The notes below the pieces were generated by a model. It searched no databases. It was not told where the DNA came from and saw only the letters and a program-made list of their open reading frames with translations. A DNA stretch of 64,000 bases from an uncultured Hungatella sp. (GTDB lineage Bacteria > Bacillota > Clostridia > Lachnospirales > Lachnospiraceae): assembly GCA_949879795.1 (NCBI GenBank), contig CATLBR010000007.1, forward strand, positions 58,139 to 122,138, in the 5' to 3' direction. A program made the translations under genes and the position numbers. Shown piece by piece: positions 32,668 through 41,411 of the stretch; the first letter of the stretch is position 1, and every line of letters starts with the position of its first letter.

Positions 32668-34685
32668 TCATTCTTCCCTTTCAATGCTTCAATCTGCCTC
32701 TCAATCCGCTCTTTTTCCTCTTCCAGCATCCTGAGACGCTCATCATCAGATGTGATATTTGACCTGCGCTCTTCCATCTGCTTCTGCCATTGCCACTCCA
32801 ATTGCTGTTCTAGCTTTCTTCTTAAAAAGGAATCTCCGATATGGCCTATCCGTTTTCTCAATTCCGGGATCTTTTGTTCCAAGTCCCCGTGATGATTATT
32901 GATTTCCCTAATCAAACTGTTAATATATCTTTGAGCAAATTTCCCCATAGTCTGATTTCTCAGATAGAACGCGTCATTTAACAGTTCGTAAAGATTGCAG
33001 CCAAAGGTCTCCCGATGCCATTCCTGATCAACCACCGTATTCCCGTGTTCATTTTTCAAATAAATGATGTTTTCACGTGGTACATCACTGAGACACAGAG
33101 GCGAATGGGTAGTCATGATAATCTGGACAGAATAACCTTCATATGCCTTTTTTAGTATCATAAGCAGATTATCTATGAAATCCCTCTGCCAACTGGGATG
33201 GCAGTAGAGATCAGCCTCGTCGATACACAACAGAATATCTGTTCTGGGAACATAATCTTCCCTTGCCACAGCCTTTGAAAGCTCAGCGCCAAAAGACATC
33301 CATGACATCAGATTCTGGAAAGCCCTCTCCCCGGAAGAAAAAAGCAGATTATCAATTATGATATATCGCAGGACAAAGGAACCGAACTTCTTTTTTCCCC
33401 TTCGGATCCCCTGGTTATCGCTGATCCGTTCCGCAAGAAACCTGCATATCCGGGCATATTTTGAATCCTCTAAATCTTCCTCGGATAAATCAAGGGACAC
33501 TTTCAGCCCTGTCTTATCACCTCCGCCATCCATCCACATCTGGCTTACACAGGGTTCCAAACCATCCATTAAATCCCGAAACTTACATATCTCATCATAT
33601 GCCTCCTGGAAATAACTCCTATACTCATCTTCCCAAAGCCCTCCTGTGCCGTCATCCAACTCATCTCTCAGCCTTCTAAAAAGATCTTCTATAGAATCTG
33701 ACGGATATCTGTCAAGGAAATCCTCACGCGCCAGCGAGTACTCTGCGATAAAATTCGTTTTCAGAATATATATGGGAGACTGTTTCCCTTGATTTTTGTC
33801 ATAGCGCCCAGACAAACGGTCAAGCTGTTCTTTTATCTCCTGAAAATATCTCTTTTCCTCTTGCGTCTTCTGATGCCTCTCCATATCATAAAGATTCCTG
33901 AATACAGGACAAATCCGGAAAATCAGATCCGTCTGTACAAAACCGGCATAGTCTTTTAATGCCTTTCTCTCAATAAGGCGACAGTAAAACAGCACATCAC
34001 ACAACTGCTGAAATTCCCCGGAACTTTTCCGATCCCTCAAAAATCCGCTGTACTGCTGGAACAGATTCTCCTTCTTCCCACCGTACCTTTCCGGACATAT
34101 AAACTGAAAAAATTCTCCTGCCACCCCAGTCAGCGCTCCGGGACTAAAAACAAGGGAGTCCAGTCCTTTATGCGACGAAGAACCATTCATAAGGCTATAA
34201 TAACTATTGGTGATGTGAAATTTTGTAACCTCACAGAAATAATCAGAGAACATTAACGCGGTTCCTGCCATCTTCCCCCTTTGACTTCTATCTACAAAAT
34301 GTTCGCGAAGCGGACTCACATGACACTCAATTTCTATTTCTGAGGAAGGTATATTTGTAAAGATGAAGACCGTCTCTTTGCTTCTAACGACAGTCACGTT
34401 ATTTCCTCTATTTTTCCTGCCATTGAGAAACTCTTTAGGATAACAATTGATCTCGTGAACATATTCCAGAAACGTAGTTTTTCCGCTTCCGTTTTCTCCT
34501 GCCAAAACAGTCAGATTCACGATCGGATCCTCTCGGAACAGATTATCCTTCCCGCTATATATAATCTCCAATTTCCTGCGGTTGCCCTGGCCTGCCCATT
34601 CTTTTACCGTAAATTCCGGAGACAGGCAGAATCCCTGTCTGTGAATACACTCATATTCCTCTATCCATACATATATTAGTTCCAT
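32664..34685 (-). CDS. ptuA: ABC/SMC-like ATPase, Septu PtuA-like
   Basis: 673-residue ATPase of the AAA_21/OLD-like ABC group. Walker A is GENGSGKT at 63-70, the signature is SSGE at 450-453, Walker B is ILLCIDEAD at 484-492, and an H-loop TTHSP follows near 525. The region between holds a long helical insert (about 200-420), and the last 50 residues are a charged coiled coil (ERRSNITSDDERLRMLEEEK). It is paired with an HNH nuclease by a four-base overlap, the gene order of Septu. The protein is larger than the PtuA proteins I know, so it may be a divergent subtype. No reverse transcriptase gene is nearby, which argues against a retron. Confidence 0.8.
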   Translation of the reverse strand: MELIYVWIEEYECIHRQGFCLSPEFTVKEWAGQGNRRKLEIIYSGKDNLFREDPIVNLTVLAGENGSGKTTFLEYVHEINCYPKEFLNGRKNRGNNVTVVRSKETVFIFTNIPSSEIEIECHVSPLREHFVDRSQRGKMAGTALMFSDYFCEVTKFHITNSYYSLMNGSSSHKGLDSLVFSPGALTGVAGEFFQFICPERYGGKKENLFQQYSGFLRDRKSSGEFQQLCDVLFYCRLIERKALKDYAGFVQTDLIFRICPVFRNLYDMERHQKTQEEKRYFQEIKEQLDRLSGRYDKNQGKQSPIYILKTNFIAEYSLAREDFLDRYPSDSIEDLFRRLRDELDDGTGGLWEDEYRSYFQEAYDEICKFRDLMDGLEPCVSQMWMDGGGDKTGLKVSLDLSEEDLEDSKYARICRFLAERISDNQGIRRGKKKFGSFVLRYIIIDNLLFSSGERAFQNLMSWMSFGAELSKAVAREDYVPRTDILLCIDEADLYCHPSWQRDFIDNLLMILKKAYEGYSVQIIMTTHSPLCLSDVPRENIIYLKNEHGNTVVDQEWHRETFGCNLYELLNDAFYLRNQTMGKFAQRYINSLIREINNHHGDLEQKIPELRKRIGHIGDSFLRRKLEQQLEWQWQKQMEERRSNITSDDERLRMLEEEKERIERQIEALKGKNE

Positions 34686-35272
34686 GTTCTTTTTCTATGG
34701 TCCTTTCATGACAGACAAAACTCTTTTCAAGTCCGTTATCTTAACTCATCATGATCCATCTGCCAAGACAGCAAGCATATGTATCTTGTCTTTAATCATT
34801 TCCACAACATCTTGCTCATCCCCACTAAAATCATAACCTGTCTTTTAAAGTAACTTCAACCAATTCTAGCAAAGCGTCTCCTTTTTTCCCTTACTTTCCT
34901 TAAATTTCTTATATATGGATTATATGCCATCTGCTAGGAAATATCAAGGTAATCTTTAAACTGAGAGTACACTTGAAATCCGGCCCGCACATCGGAGACA
35001 GATCATCAAATGATTTAGAACCATCCAAAAAAACAAACATAAGTGATGAATAAGATATCACCATCTATGGAAATCCAGTGAGTGTTACTGATTACAATTC
35101 AGTATATATATCTCCCAATGTATTCCACTTGCTGCACTCCAGCAAAAGACTCTTTGAAAAAGATGCCTATTCTTTTGCATAGCAGACATTCAACAGCGTA
35201 TTCATTTATAACGATTTCTATAATTTAATCCTCTACATAAAACTCAAAATTTCCATCTTTACGAAAGGCTTT

Positions 35273-35317
35273 CAGACCGGCCAAAATTTTCTGTATGAAA
35301 AATTTTTGGCCGGTCTG
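35273..35317. terminator. Long hairpin, possible terminator
   Basis: CAGACCGGCCAAAA and TTTTTGGCCGGTCTG pair almost perfectly around an A/T-rich centre. There is no clear T run outside the stem, so it may be an inverted repeat rather than a terminator. Confidence 0.5.
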
Positions 35318-35412
35318 TACCCAAGTTAGAAATCTGTATCGTTTTTAAAAAAACAGACTGAAATCTGACAAAAATTTCAAGCATTTCACTTTACATACAG
35401 AATAAAATTCGT

Positions 35413-35452
35413 ACAGTAAAGACAGATGAAAAAAATCATCTGTCTTTACTGT
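35413..35452. terminator. Perfect 17-base hairpin downstream of the capsule operon
   Basis: ACAGTAAAGACAGATGA and its exact complement flank six A residues, about 115 bases past the stop of the last gene of the 35568-49684 operon. Likely its terminator or an mRNA 3'-end stabiliser. Confidence 0.6.
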
Positions 35453-35567
35453 CAACTCATCATAAATTAACTTTATTATAAGGGGACATCCCATAAAAAT
35501 TTTCTTGTTTATGTCAATGCCTCCATATATGAGTTTTGTTTGTAACAACAATCTTATGGTATACACT

Positions 35568-36260
35568 CTATAAAACCTGCTCATACTTTCTTTTCATAAT
35601 CTCCTGCACAAGCAAATAGTCAATTCTTTCGTCTATATCAACTGAATCTGCCTTGTTCATTATATACCCCAGGCTATGCTTTCCAAAAAAATGCCCCTGC
35701 TCAAGATATTTATCGATTTTTCCAATAAAAATTGCACCATTCGGTGTATACTCTTTATAATTTTGTCTTCTATAATTTTTAAAATCTGTATCAAAATATT
35801 TAAGGCTTAAATCCCCTTCAATTGGTTTAACCAGAACAGCAGAGTACTCTGCCTCTTTTACTGAACATAAAAAATTAAACTTATGGCTGTGCTTGTCAAA
35901 AAGTTCAACGGCCTCAATAATATGACTGCTTGTCCTCAAAGGGGATGTTGGCTGAAGAAGAACAAAATAGTCAAAATCTGTCCCAGTCTTGCCAAAAAGA
36001 TCCACCATATAATCATATGTTGTTGCTGTATCATTAGACACTGACTCATCACGATATATGACCTCTGCACCCGCACTCTCTGCTATTTTGCCATATAATT
36101 TTGAATCAGTCGAACAGACAATCCGATTAAACATTTTTGATTTTACAGCAGCTTCAATAGAATAATTCATCATCGGCTTTCCGCATAGTTCAATAATATT
36201 TTTATCTTTAAGTCCCTTCGAGCCTGATCTGGCAGGAATAACTGCTAATCTATTCATCAT
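35568..36260 (-). CDS. neuA: CMP-nonulosonic acid (legionaminate/sialate) cytidylyltransferase
   Basis: About 230 residues. Joins CMP to the 9-carbon acid made by the NeuB-type enzyme. LAVIPARSGSKGLKDKNI at the N terminus is the CTP-binding loop; LLQPTSPLRTSSHI and DIDERIDYLL follow the family pattern. I start it at the ATG at 36260, seven bases after AGGAAG; an in-frame GTG precedes it. It is the last gene of the operon and, unlike the six pathway genes before it, is visibly A+T rich, so it may come from another source. Confidence 0.9.
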   Translation of the reverse strand: MMNRLAVIPARSGSKGLKDKNIIELCGKPMMNYSIEAAVKSKMFNRIVCSTDSKLYGKIAESAGAEVIYRDESVSNDTATTYDYMVDLFGKTGTDFDYFVLLQPTSPLRTSSHIIEAVELFDKHSHKFNFLCSVKEAEYSAVLVKPIEGDLSLKYFDTDFKNYRRQNYKEYTPNGAIFIGKIDKYLEQGHFFGKHSLGYIMNKADSVDIDERIDYLLVQEIMKRKYEQVL

Positions 36261-36317
36261 CTTCACTTCCTACTATCTATTGCTTTTCAATTCTCCGGTT
36301 CTCACGGTATCTTAAAC

Positions 36318-37469
36318 TCAAAACTCTATATCAAAAAACTTCTTTTTTAAATCGATTTTTCCATGCCCGAAGGTATCTTTTAAGATGGCGGCAATCTTAT
36401 CCGATGTTTTCCCGTCCCCATATTCAAATGATGGGATATGCTCCATCCTCCCCGCCCTGTCAACCGCTTTTACGATATCCTCCGTTTCCTGCCCGCAGCT
36501 GATGACGCTGCCAGCCATCAGGCGCCCCTTCTGCCGCTCCCCGATGTTAACTGTAGGCGTCCCAAGGGAGGGGGCCTCAATGATCCCGCTGGAAGAATTC
36601 CCCAGGACAAATTCCGCGTGCCTGACGGCGCTCAGATATCTGCGCATTCCAAGGGAGGCTACCAGTTTCGCATGGCCGCTATGTCCTGCATACTCCTCCA
36701 GCAAAGCGTTCACTGTCTCCCCTCCCGCATCCGCGTTTGCCTTTGTAATCAGGTAGAAATACTGGCCCCGCTCCTCCATTGCGGAAATCAGGTTTTCAAC
36801 CTGCCTCCTCTCGCTGCCCCCCTCCATCGTCACCGGATGGAATGTCACCACCGCGTATCTGTCCTGCACCGGGATGCCAAGGGCCCCGCATACCTCATCC
36901 CTGCCAAGCAGGGGGACGTTCAGTATATTCTCCACTCCCAGCGCACCTACGTTGAATACCCGCCCCGGCTCCTCCCCCATCTGGATAATGCGTCTCCTGT
37001 AAACTTCATTACATGGGAAATGGAGGTATGCCATCTTCGTGATGGCATGCCTTATACAGTCGTCAACGGCCCCCTCCGTAAGCTCGCCCCCATGCAGGTG
37101 CGCTATGGGGACCCCCGCATTCACAGCGGCGGCACAGACCCCCAGCATCTCCGTCCGGTCGCCCAGGACAACGGCGCATGCGGGTTTCTCTTTACTGAAA
37201 TACACGGCAAACTGGCGGATGGCATTGGCTATGATGAACGATATGTCCATGCCGGTGTTCCCTTCCGTCAAAATTGGGAACCTGCCAAAGACGGGGAAGC
37301 CATCCCTTTCGATCTCCCACAGGGTATTTCCATATTTCTCCGACAGATGCGTCCCGGTTACAAGCAGCTGCAGCTCCATATCCCTGTCGCTGTTAAGTTT
37401 CCCTATCAACGGCTGCAAGATGCCATACTCGGCCCTTGTCGCCGTCACCACCGCAACTTTCATATTCAT
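36318..37469 (-). CDS. legG: UDP/GDP-sugar 2-epimerase, hydrolysing (NeuC/LegG type)
   Basis: 383 residues. Removes the nucleotide and inverts C2 of the diacetamido sugar to give the free 2,4-diacetamido-trideoxymannose used by NeuB. KVAVVTATRAEYGILQPL, VLGDRTEMLGVCAAA, IAHLHGGELTEGAVDD and GNSSSGIIEAPSLGTPTVNIG are the hallmark segments of hydrolysing epimerases. The ATG overlaps the neuB-like stop by four bases. In a cluster with a 4,6-dehydratase and an aminotransferase, LegG activity is more likely than plain NeuC activity on UDP-GlcNAc. Confidence 0.9.
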   Translation of the reverse strand: MNMKVAVVTATRAEYGILQPLIGKLNSDRDMELQLLVTGTHLSEKYGNTLWEIERDGFPVFGRFPILTEGNTGMDISFIIANAIRQFAVYFSKEKPACAVVLGDRTEMLGVCAAAVNAGVPIAHLHGGELTEGAVDDCIRHAITKMAYLHFPCNEVYRRRIIQMGEEPGRVFNVGALGVENILNVPLLGRDEVCGALGIPVQDRYAVVTFHPVTMEGGSERRQVENLISAMEERGQYFYLITKANADAGGETVNALLEEYAGHSGHAKLVASLGMRRYLSAVRHAEFVLGNSSSGIIEAPSLGTPTVNIGERQKGRLMAGSVISCGQETEDIVKAVDRAGRMEHIPSFEYGDGKTSDKIAAILKDTFGHGKIDLKKKFFDIEF

Positions 37470-38467
37470 ACGTCCTCATCGATCAATTGGTCCTCAGCAT
37501 AATTACGGGCCGCCGTCCTCCCAAGAACCTGATGCCATTTCATGGCGCTGATGCCGGTCCCCGGGCGTTTCACGGTAATGTTCTCTTCCGTGAAGGCCTC
37601 CCCTTCCACAATGTCCCTCTTTGCGACGATGCTCTTCCTGGCAGCCGCGCAGTTCTTTTGTTCAGAAGCCGTCCTCCTTTTGGCCCCGTCTCCCAGCCCC
37701 GCCTCAATATTGCGGATGGCGGAAACCATCTGCCTCAGCTCAGCGGGGTCCAGGCTTGCCTTATGGTCCGGGCCTTCCATATTTTTATCCAGGGTGAAAT
37801 GCTTCTCCACCACTGCGGCTCCCAGCGCCACCGCGGCAATCGGGATTTCAATCCCTTCCGTATGGTCAGAATATCCCACCTGCTTCCTCAGCTCCCTCTT
37901 TATGTGGTGCATGGCCAGCAGGTTCACATCCTCAAACGGGGTCGGGTATTCTGTGTTGCAGTGGAGGATGGTGATATCCCTTGTGCCGTTCGTTTCCAGC
38001 ACGCCAACGGCCTCGCGTATCTCCCACATCTCACACATGCCTGTCGAAAGGATCACCCTCCTCCCTGTCCTGCCGATTTTCTCAAGATAAGGCAGATCCG
38101 TCACTTCCCCGGACGGGATTTTCCAGAAATCCATATCCAGGCTTTCCAGGAAATCAATGCTTTCAAGGTCAAACGGCGCGGAGACAAAACCAATGCCGAC
38201 CTCATCGCAGTACCGCTTCAGCCTTGCAAAATCATCATAGGCCAGAGCCAGCTTTTCCAGCATCTGCAGCTGTGACTGTTCCGATCCTGTGGTTTTTTTT
38301 TGATAATCCGCCTTCGAGGCATATCTTGAAACCAGCTGCCTTGGAATAAATGTCTGGAACTTTATGTAATCCGCGCCAGCCTCCTTAGCCTTCCTGACCA
38401 TCTCCTTGGCCAGCTCCATATTCCCGTTGTGGTTTACCCCCGCTTCCGCAATAATCAATACACTCAT
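37466..38467 (-). CDS. legI: N-acetylneuraminate/legionaminate synthase (NeuB/LegI type)
   Basis: 333 residues. Condenses a 6-carbon N-acetylated sugar with phosphoenolpyruvate to the 9-carbon acid. The TIM-barrel part has IIAEAGVNHNGN, ADYIKFQTF, FWKIPSGEVTDLPYL and ILSTGMCEM, then LHCNTEYPTPFEDVNL and GYSDHTEG. The C-terminal 60 residues are the SAF/antifreeze-like domain (SIVAKRDIVEGEAFTEENI). It overlaps both neighbours by four bases. Confidence 0.92.
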   Translation of the reverse strand: MSVLIIAEAGVNHNGNMELAKEMVRKAKEAGADYIKFQTFIPRQLVSRYASKADYQKKTTGSEQSQLQMLEKLALAYDDFARLKRYCDEVGIGFVSAPFDLESIDFLESLDMDFWKIPSGEVTDLPYLEKIGRTGRRVILSTGMCEMWEIREAVGVLETNGTRDITILHCNTEYPTPFEDVNLLAMHHIKRELRKQVGYSDHTEGIEIPIAAVALGAAVVEKHFTLDKNMEGPDHKASLDPAELRQMVSAIRNIEAGLGDGAKRRTASEQKNCAAARKSIVAKRDIVEGEAFTEENITVKRPGTGISAMKWHQVLGRTAARNYAEDQLIDEDV

Positions 38468-39138
38468 TTTTTGCAGCCAACCTTTCTGGCAGGCACCCCT
38501 GCCACGGTGCAGTCATTCTCTACATCCCTGATCACTGCAGCCCCCGCGCCGACGGTTACATTCTCTCCGATGGTTAAGCATTGAATAACTGTTGCGTTCA
38601 TCCCAACCTCACTCCTGCCCCCGATTCTGACAGCGCCTGCAAGCTGGCTCCTTGGCCCCAGTGTCACATAGCTGCCGATTTCACTGTCATGGCATGCCAT
38701 GCTTCCCGTATTCATAAACACAAAATCACCCATCTTTACATTTGTCGAAACGCGGGCATCCATCGCGATGACGCATCCCATCCCGGCCTCAAGGTCACTG
38801 CACGTGACTGCGCTGCCTAATATTATATTGGGGAAATGCAGGTGCGGGTTTTTCAGATACCCCTGCGCGATCCTCGCCCTCGCCGCGGAAGCGCCGACGG
38901 ACAGGACCACATTCAAGTCACGCCCCGCATCCATCAGGTACCCGTCATCCCCTAAATAGGGGATGACCGCATCCCCCACCTGTAACCTGCTCCCTCCTTT
39001 AGGCGGTTCCTTGTCCACATACCCTGTGATGTTCCATCTGCCCCCGCTTTTATTATCCTCAAGCATCTGCCAGGCAAGCTCCCTCATGCAGCCGCCTGAG
39101 CCGACCATAATCACATCCATCATTCCACCAAGCCCCAT
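38464..39138 (-). CDS. NeuD/PglD-family sugar N-acetyltransferase
   Basis: 224 residues. A short N-terminal Rossmann-like part (DVIMVGSGGCMRELAWQ) is followed by a left-handed beta-helix of hexapeptide repeats (MGDFVFMNTGSMACHDSEIG, then MNATVIQCLTIGENVTVGA), ending DCTVAGVPARKVG. In this pathway an acetyltransferase must acetylate the 4-amino group, and this is the only candidate in the cluster. NeuD relatives instead O-acetylate sialic acids. ATGs at 39138 and 39123/39120 are possible starts. Confidence 0.85.
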   Translation of the reverse strand: MGLGGMMDVIMVGSGGCMRELAWQMLEDNKSGGRWNITGYVDKEPPKGGSRLQVGDAVIPYLGDDGYLMDAGRDLNVVLSVGASAARARIAQGYLKNPHLHFPNIILGSAVTCSDLEAGMGCVIAMDARVSTNVKMGDFVFMNTGSMACHDSEIGSYVTLGPRSQLAGAVRIGGRSEVGMNATVIQCLTIGENVTVGAGAAVIRDVENDCTVAGVPARKVGCKK

Positions 39139-39143
39139 GCCCT

Positions 39144-40211
39144 TTATTCCAAATTCAGTTTCTGTTCCATGCGCTTCATCTCCTCAAATTCACCCATGTC
39201 AAGAAACGCCTCCTCGCTGATCGGGTACATGCCCACCTGATACCCCTCCCCCATAAGCAGATCCGCAAGATGCGTCATGTGGAACAGCGTATTGTCCGGG
39301 ATCTTCTTTATCAGTTCAGGGTTTAATACATAAAGCCCTGTATTGATAAAATAACTCATTTTAGGCTTCTCTTCCATCGACGTGACGATCCCCTGCTCCC
39401 TGGAATGCATCACCCCGTAGGGGACCGTTATATTCTTAAGGGCGGATACAATCGTAAGGGCATTCCCGGAAAAAATATGGTGGTCCACCAGATTTTTATA
39501 GTTAGCATCAATCAGCGTATCACAATTGGTGACGATGACAGGGGAATCAAGAGGATCGGATATAAGTTTCATGCTCCCCGCCGTGCCCAGGGGCTTGTCC
39601 TCCTCCACATAGCGGATATCATATGCAGGGTTTAAATCCGCGAAGTATGATTTTATCATTCCCTTTTTATAGTTAACCGTCAAATAGTACTGGGATACGC
39701 CATATTCACAGAATTTGTTAATGATCCTTTCAATGATCGGGATATCGCCAATAGGGATAAGGGGCTTCGGCAGAATCTTTGTATAGGGATACAGCCTTGT
39801 CCCCTTCCCCCCCGCCATGATGATCACCTTTGTATCTTTCAGGCTGCCAGCCGCCCCGCCCCCTTCTTCCACAGAGCCATTGGCAAACAGCACATCCGTT
39901 ATCCTCTTTTCCGCGTCGAGGATGGGCACTGCCTTTATGGAATATTTTTTCATATACTCATATGCCCTCCCCCGGTCCCCCTGGAACAGGAACTTGGGGG
40001 AGCGGTTCATGTACCTGCCTGCAGCCGCATCCAGCTTCCCGGTTTTTATCAGCCCTCTCCGTATGTCCCCATCCGTAATGCTTCCGATCAGCTGCTGTTC
40101 GCCGTTGACGACAAAAAGGATCCCCCTAGCATTTTTATCAATCTGCTCCATTGCCTCAACAACCGATATGGAAGCGGTTGTTATGAAAGCCTCCAGACTT
40201 TTATCTGCCAT
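39144..40211 (-). CDS. ptmE: CBS-domain sugar nucleotidyltransferase (PtmE-like)
   Basis: About 355 residues. Two CBS motifs occupy the first ~115 residues (ISVVEAMEQIDKNARGILFV, then MKKYSIKAVPILDAEKRITDV), followed by a GT-A nucleotidyltransferase (VIIMAGGKGTRLYPYTKILP, FINTGLYVLNPE). This order matches PtmE of the Campylobacter legionaminate pathway, which makes GDP-glucosamine from glucosamine-1-P. Its presence suggests a GDP-linked start for the pathway. The start at 40211 has GGGAG at proper distance; the ATG two codons earlier does not. It overlaps the aminotransferase gene by 11 bases. Confidence 0.85.
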   Translation of the reverse strand: MADKSLEAFITTASISVVEAMEQIDKNARGILFVVNGEQQLIGSITDGDIRRGLIKTGKLDAAAGRYMNRSPKFLFQGDRGRAYEYMKKYSIKAVPILDAEKRITDVLFANGSVEEGGGAAGSLKDTKVIIMAGGKGTRLYPYTKILPKPLIPIGDIPIIERIINKFCEYGVSQYYLTVNYKKGMIKSYFADLNPAYDIRYVEEDKPLGTAGSMKLISDPLDSPVIVTNCDTLIDANYKNLVDHHIFSGNALTIVSALKNITVPYGVMHSREQGIVTSMEEKPKMSYFINTGLYVLNPELIKKIPDNTLFHMTHLADLLMGEGYQVGMYPISEEAFLDMGEFEEMKRMEQKLNLE

Positions 40212-41388
40212 CTGCATACTCCCTCAGTACAAGTTTTATCTGCTCCGCCACATGCCTGATGTCCCCTTCTTTAAGGTCCGTGCTGCTGGGGAAGTTCAGG
40301 ATGCGGGAACTGTAATCAGGCGCCTTTTCTATCTTATACCTTGCCGCGTCCCTGTATGGGAGCTGCTCATGGATCAGCCCCCACACGGCCCTGGTCCCGA
40401 TGCCCCGCTTTTCAAGGGACGTGATGATCTCACGCATGGTGGCGCGGACCTTATCCCTGTCGATTTTCAAGGAGTAAAACCATTTGTTGGAGGAAGTCCC
40501 CGGCCGGAACCCCATCAACTCGCCAAGTTCAAAGCCGGAAAACAGTTCCCTGTACAGTTCATAGTTCTTCTGCTTGCGCGCGATAAATTCCTGCAGCTCC
40601 TCCATCTGGGCCACGCCGATGGCCGCCTGCACATTTGTCATGCGGTAGTTAAAACCCACCTCATTATGGATATAATAATGAGGGTCGTCCTTGCACTGGG
40701 TGGAGAGGTAACGGATATGCCTGACCGTGCCCGCGTCCGCGGCGGTCACCGCCCCTCCCCCTCCTGTTGTGATGATTTTATTGCCGTTGTATGAATAGGC
40801 GCCAAAATCGCCGACCGTCCCCGCATAGCGGCCTGCATACCTGCCCTCCGTGTATTTTGAGCCAAGGGCCTCCGTGGCGTCCTCAATCACCTTCAGGTTA
40901 AACCTGCCCGCGGTTTCCATGATCCTCTCCATGTCAGCCAGGTTGCCAAACACATGGACGACCACAACCGCCTTCACATGTTTTCCGGTCTGCTTGTAAA
41001 TAAGCCTGCCGCCTTTAAATTCGCATTCCTCCTCACAAAACCTTTCAAGTTTTACCGGGTCCATACACAGGCTGTCGTCACAGTCCATAAATATGGGCTC
41101 GGCAAACTGATATTTCACCGGGTTCACGGCCGCAATGAATGTGAGGGTCGGCACAATGACCATGTCCCCCGGGACAACCCCCGCCTCAATCAGGGACAGA
41201 TGTAACGCGGAGGTCCCGCTCTGGCACGCCGCCACCTCCTCCACCCCTAAAAATTCCGCCATCTTCTTTTCCAGCAGCGTGATATACTGCCCGCCGGTAG
41301 ACACCCAGCCCTGGCCGATGGCATCATCTGCGTACTTCCTTTCATTTCCCTCAAAATTAGGGACGCACAGTGGGATAAACCTTCCCAT
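40201..41388 (-). CDS. legC: PLP-dependent sugar aminotransferase (LegC type)
   Basis: 395 residues, DegT/DnrJ/EryC1 family. Transfers an amino group to C4 of the 4-keto sugar from the dehydratase. GWVSTGGQYI, CQSGTSALHLSLI, EDATEALGSKY and the PLP-lysine segment YSYNGNKIITTGGGGAV are visible. It ends in the family's arm (YSSRILNFPSSTDLK). The start at the ATG at 41388 follows AAGGAG. Confidence 0.9.
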   Translation of the reverse strand: MGRFIPLCVPNFEGNERKYADDAIGQGWVSTGGQYITLLEKKMAEFLGVEEVAACQSGTSALHLSLIEAGVVPGDMVIVPTLTFIAAVNPVKYQFAEPIFMDCDDSLCMDPVKLERFCEEECEFKGGRLIYKQTGKHVKAVVVVHVFGNLADMERIMETAGRFNLKVIEDATEALGSKYTEGRYAGRYAGTVGDFGAYSYNGNKIITTGGGGAVTAADAGTVRHIRYLSTQCKDDPHYYIHNEVGFNYRMTNVQAAIGVAQMEELQEFIARKQKNYELYRELFSGFELGELMGFRPGTSSNKWFYSLKIDRDKVRATMREIITSLEKRGIGTRAVWGLIHEQLPYRDAARYKIEKAPDYSSRILNFPSSTDLKEGDIRHVAEQIKLVLREYADGR

Positions 41389-41411
41389 AATCACTCATCT
41401 CCTTGTCCGCT

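Larger units (their letters stand above)
34686..35567. other. Long intergenic region with degenerate coding traces and hairpins
   Basis: 882 bases, A+T rich, without a convincing gene. On the minus strand, 34749-34844 reads as an open peptide tail (TGYDFSGDEQDVVEMIKDK onward, ending LADGS) that follows an out-of-frame LVEVTLKDRL. This looks like the decayed end of a former gene. Two long hairpins (35273-35317 and 35413-35452) lie near the distal end. Confidence 0.45.

Noticed and set aside
34686..35567. Retron (msr/msd) associated with the PtuAB-like pair
   Set aside because: No reverse transcriptase gene is present in or near the region. The hairpins are better explained as terminators or module borders.
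35345..35584. 79-codon minus-strand frame overlapping the end of the CMP-transferase gene
   Set aside because: It runs through the perfect hairpin at 35413-35452, overlaps the real gene, and has no ribosome site.
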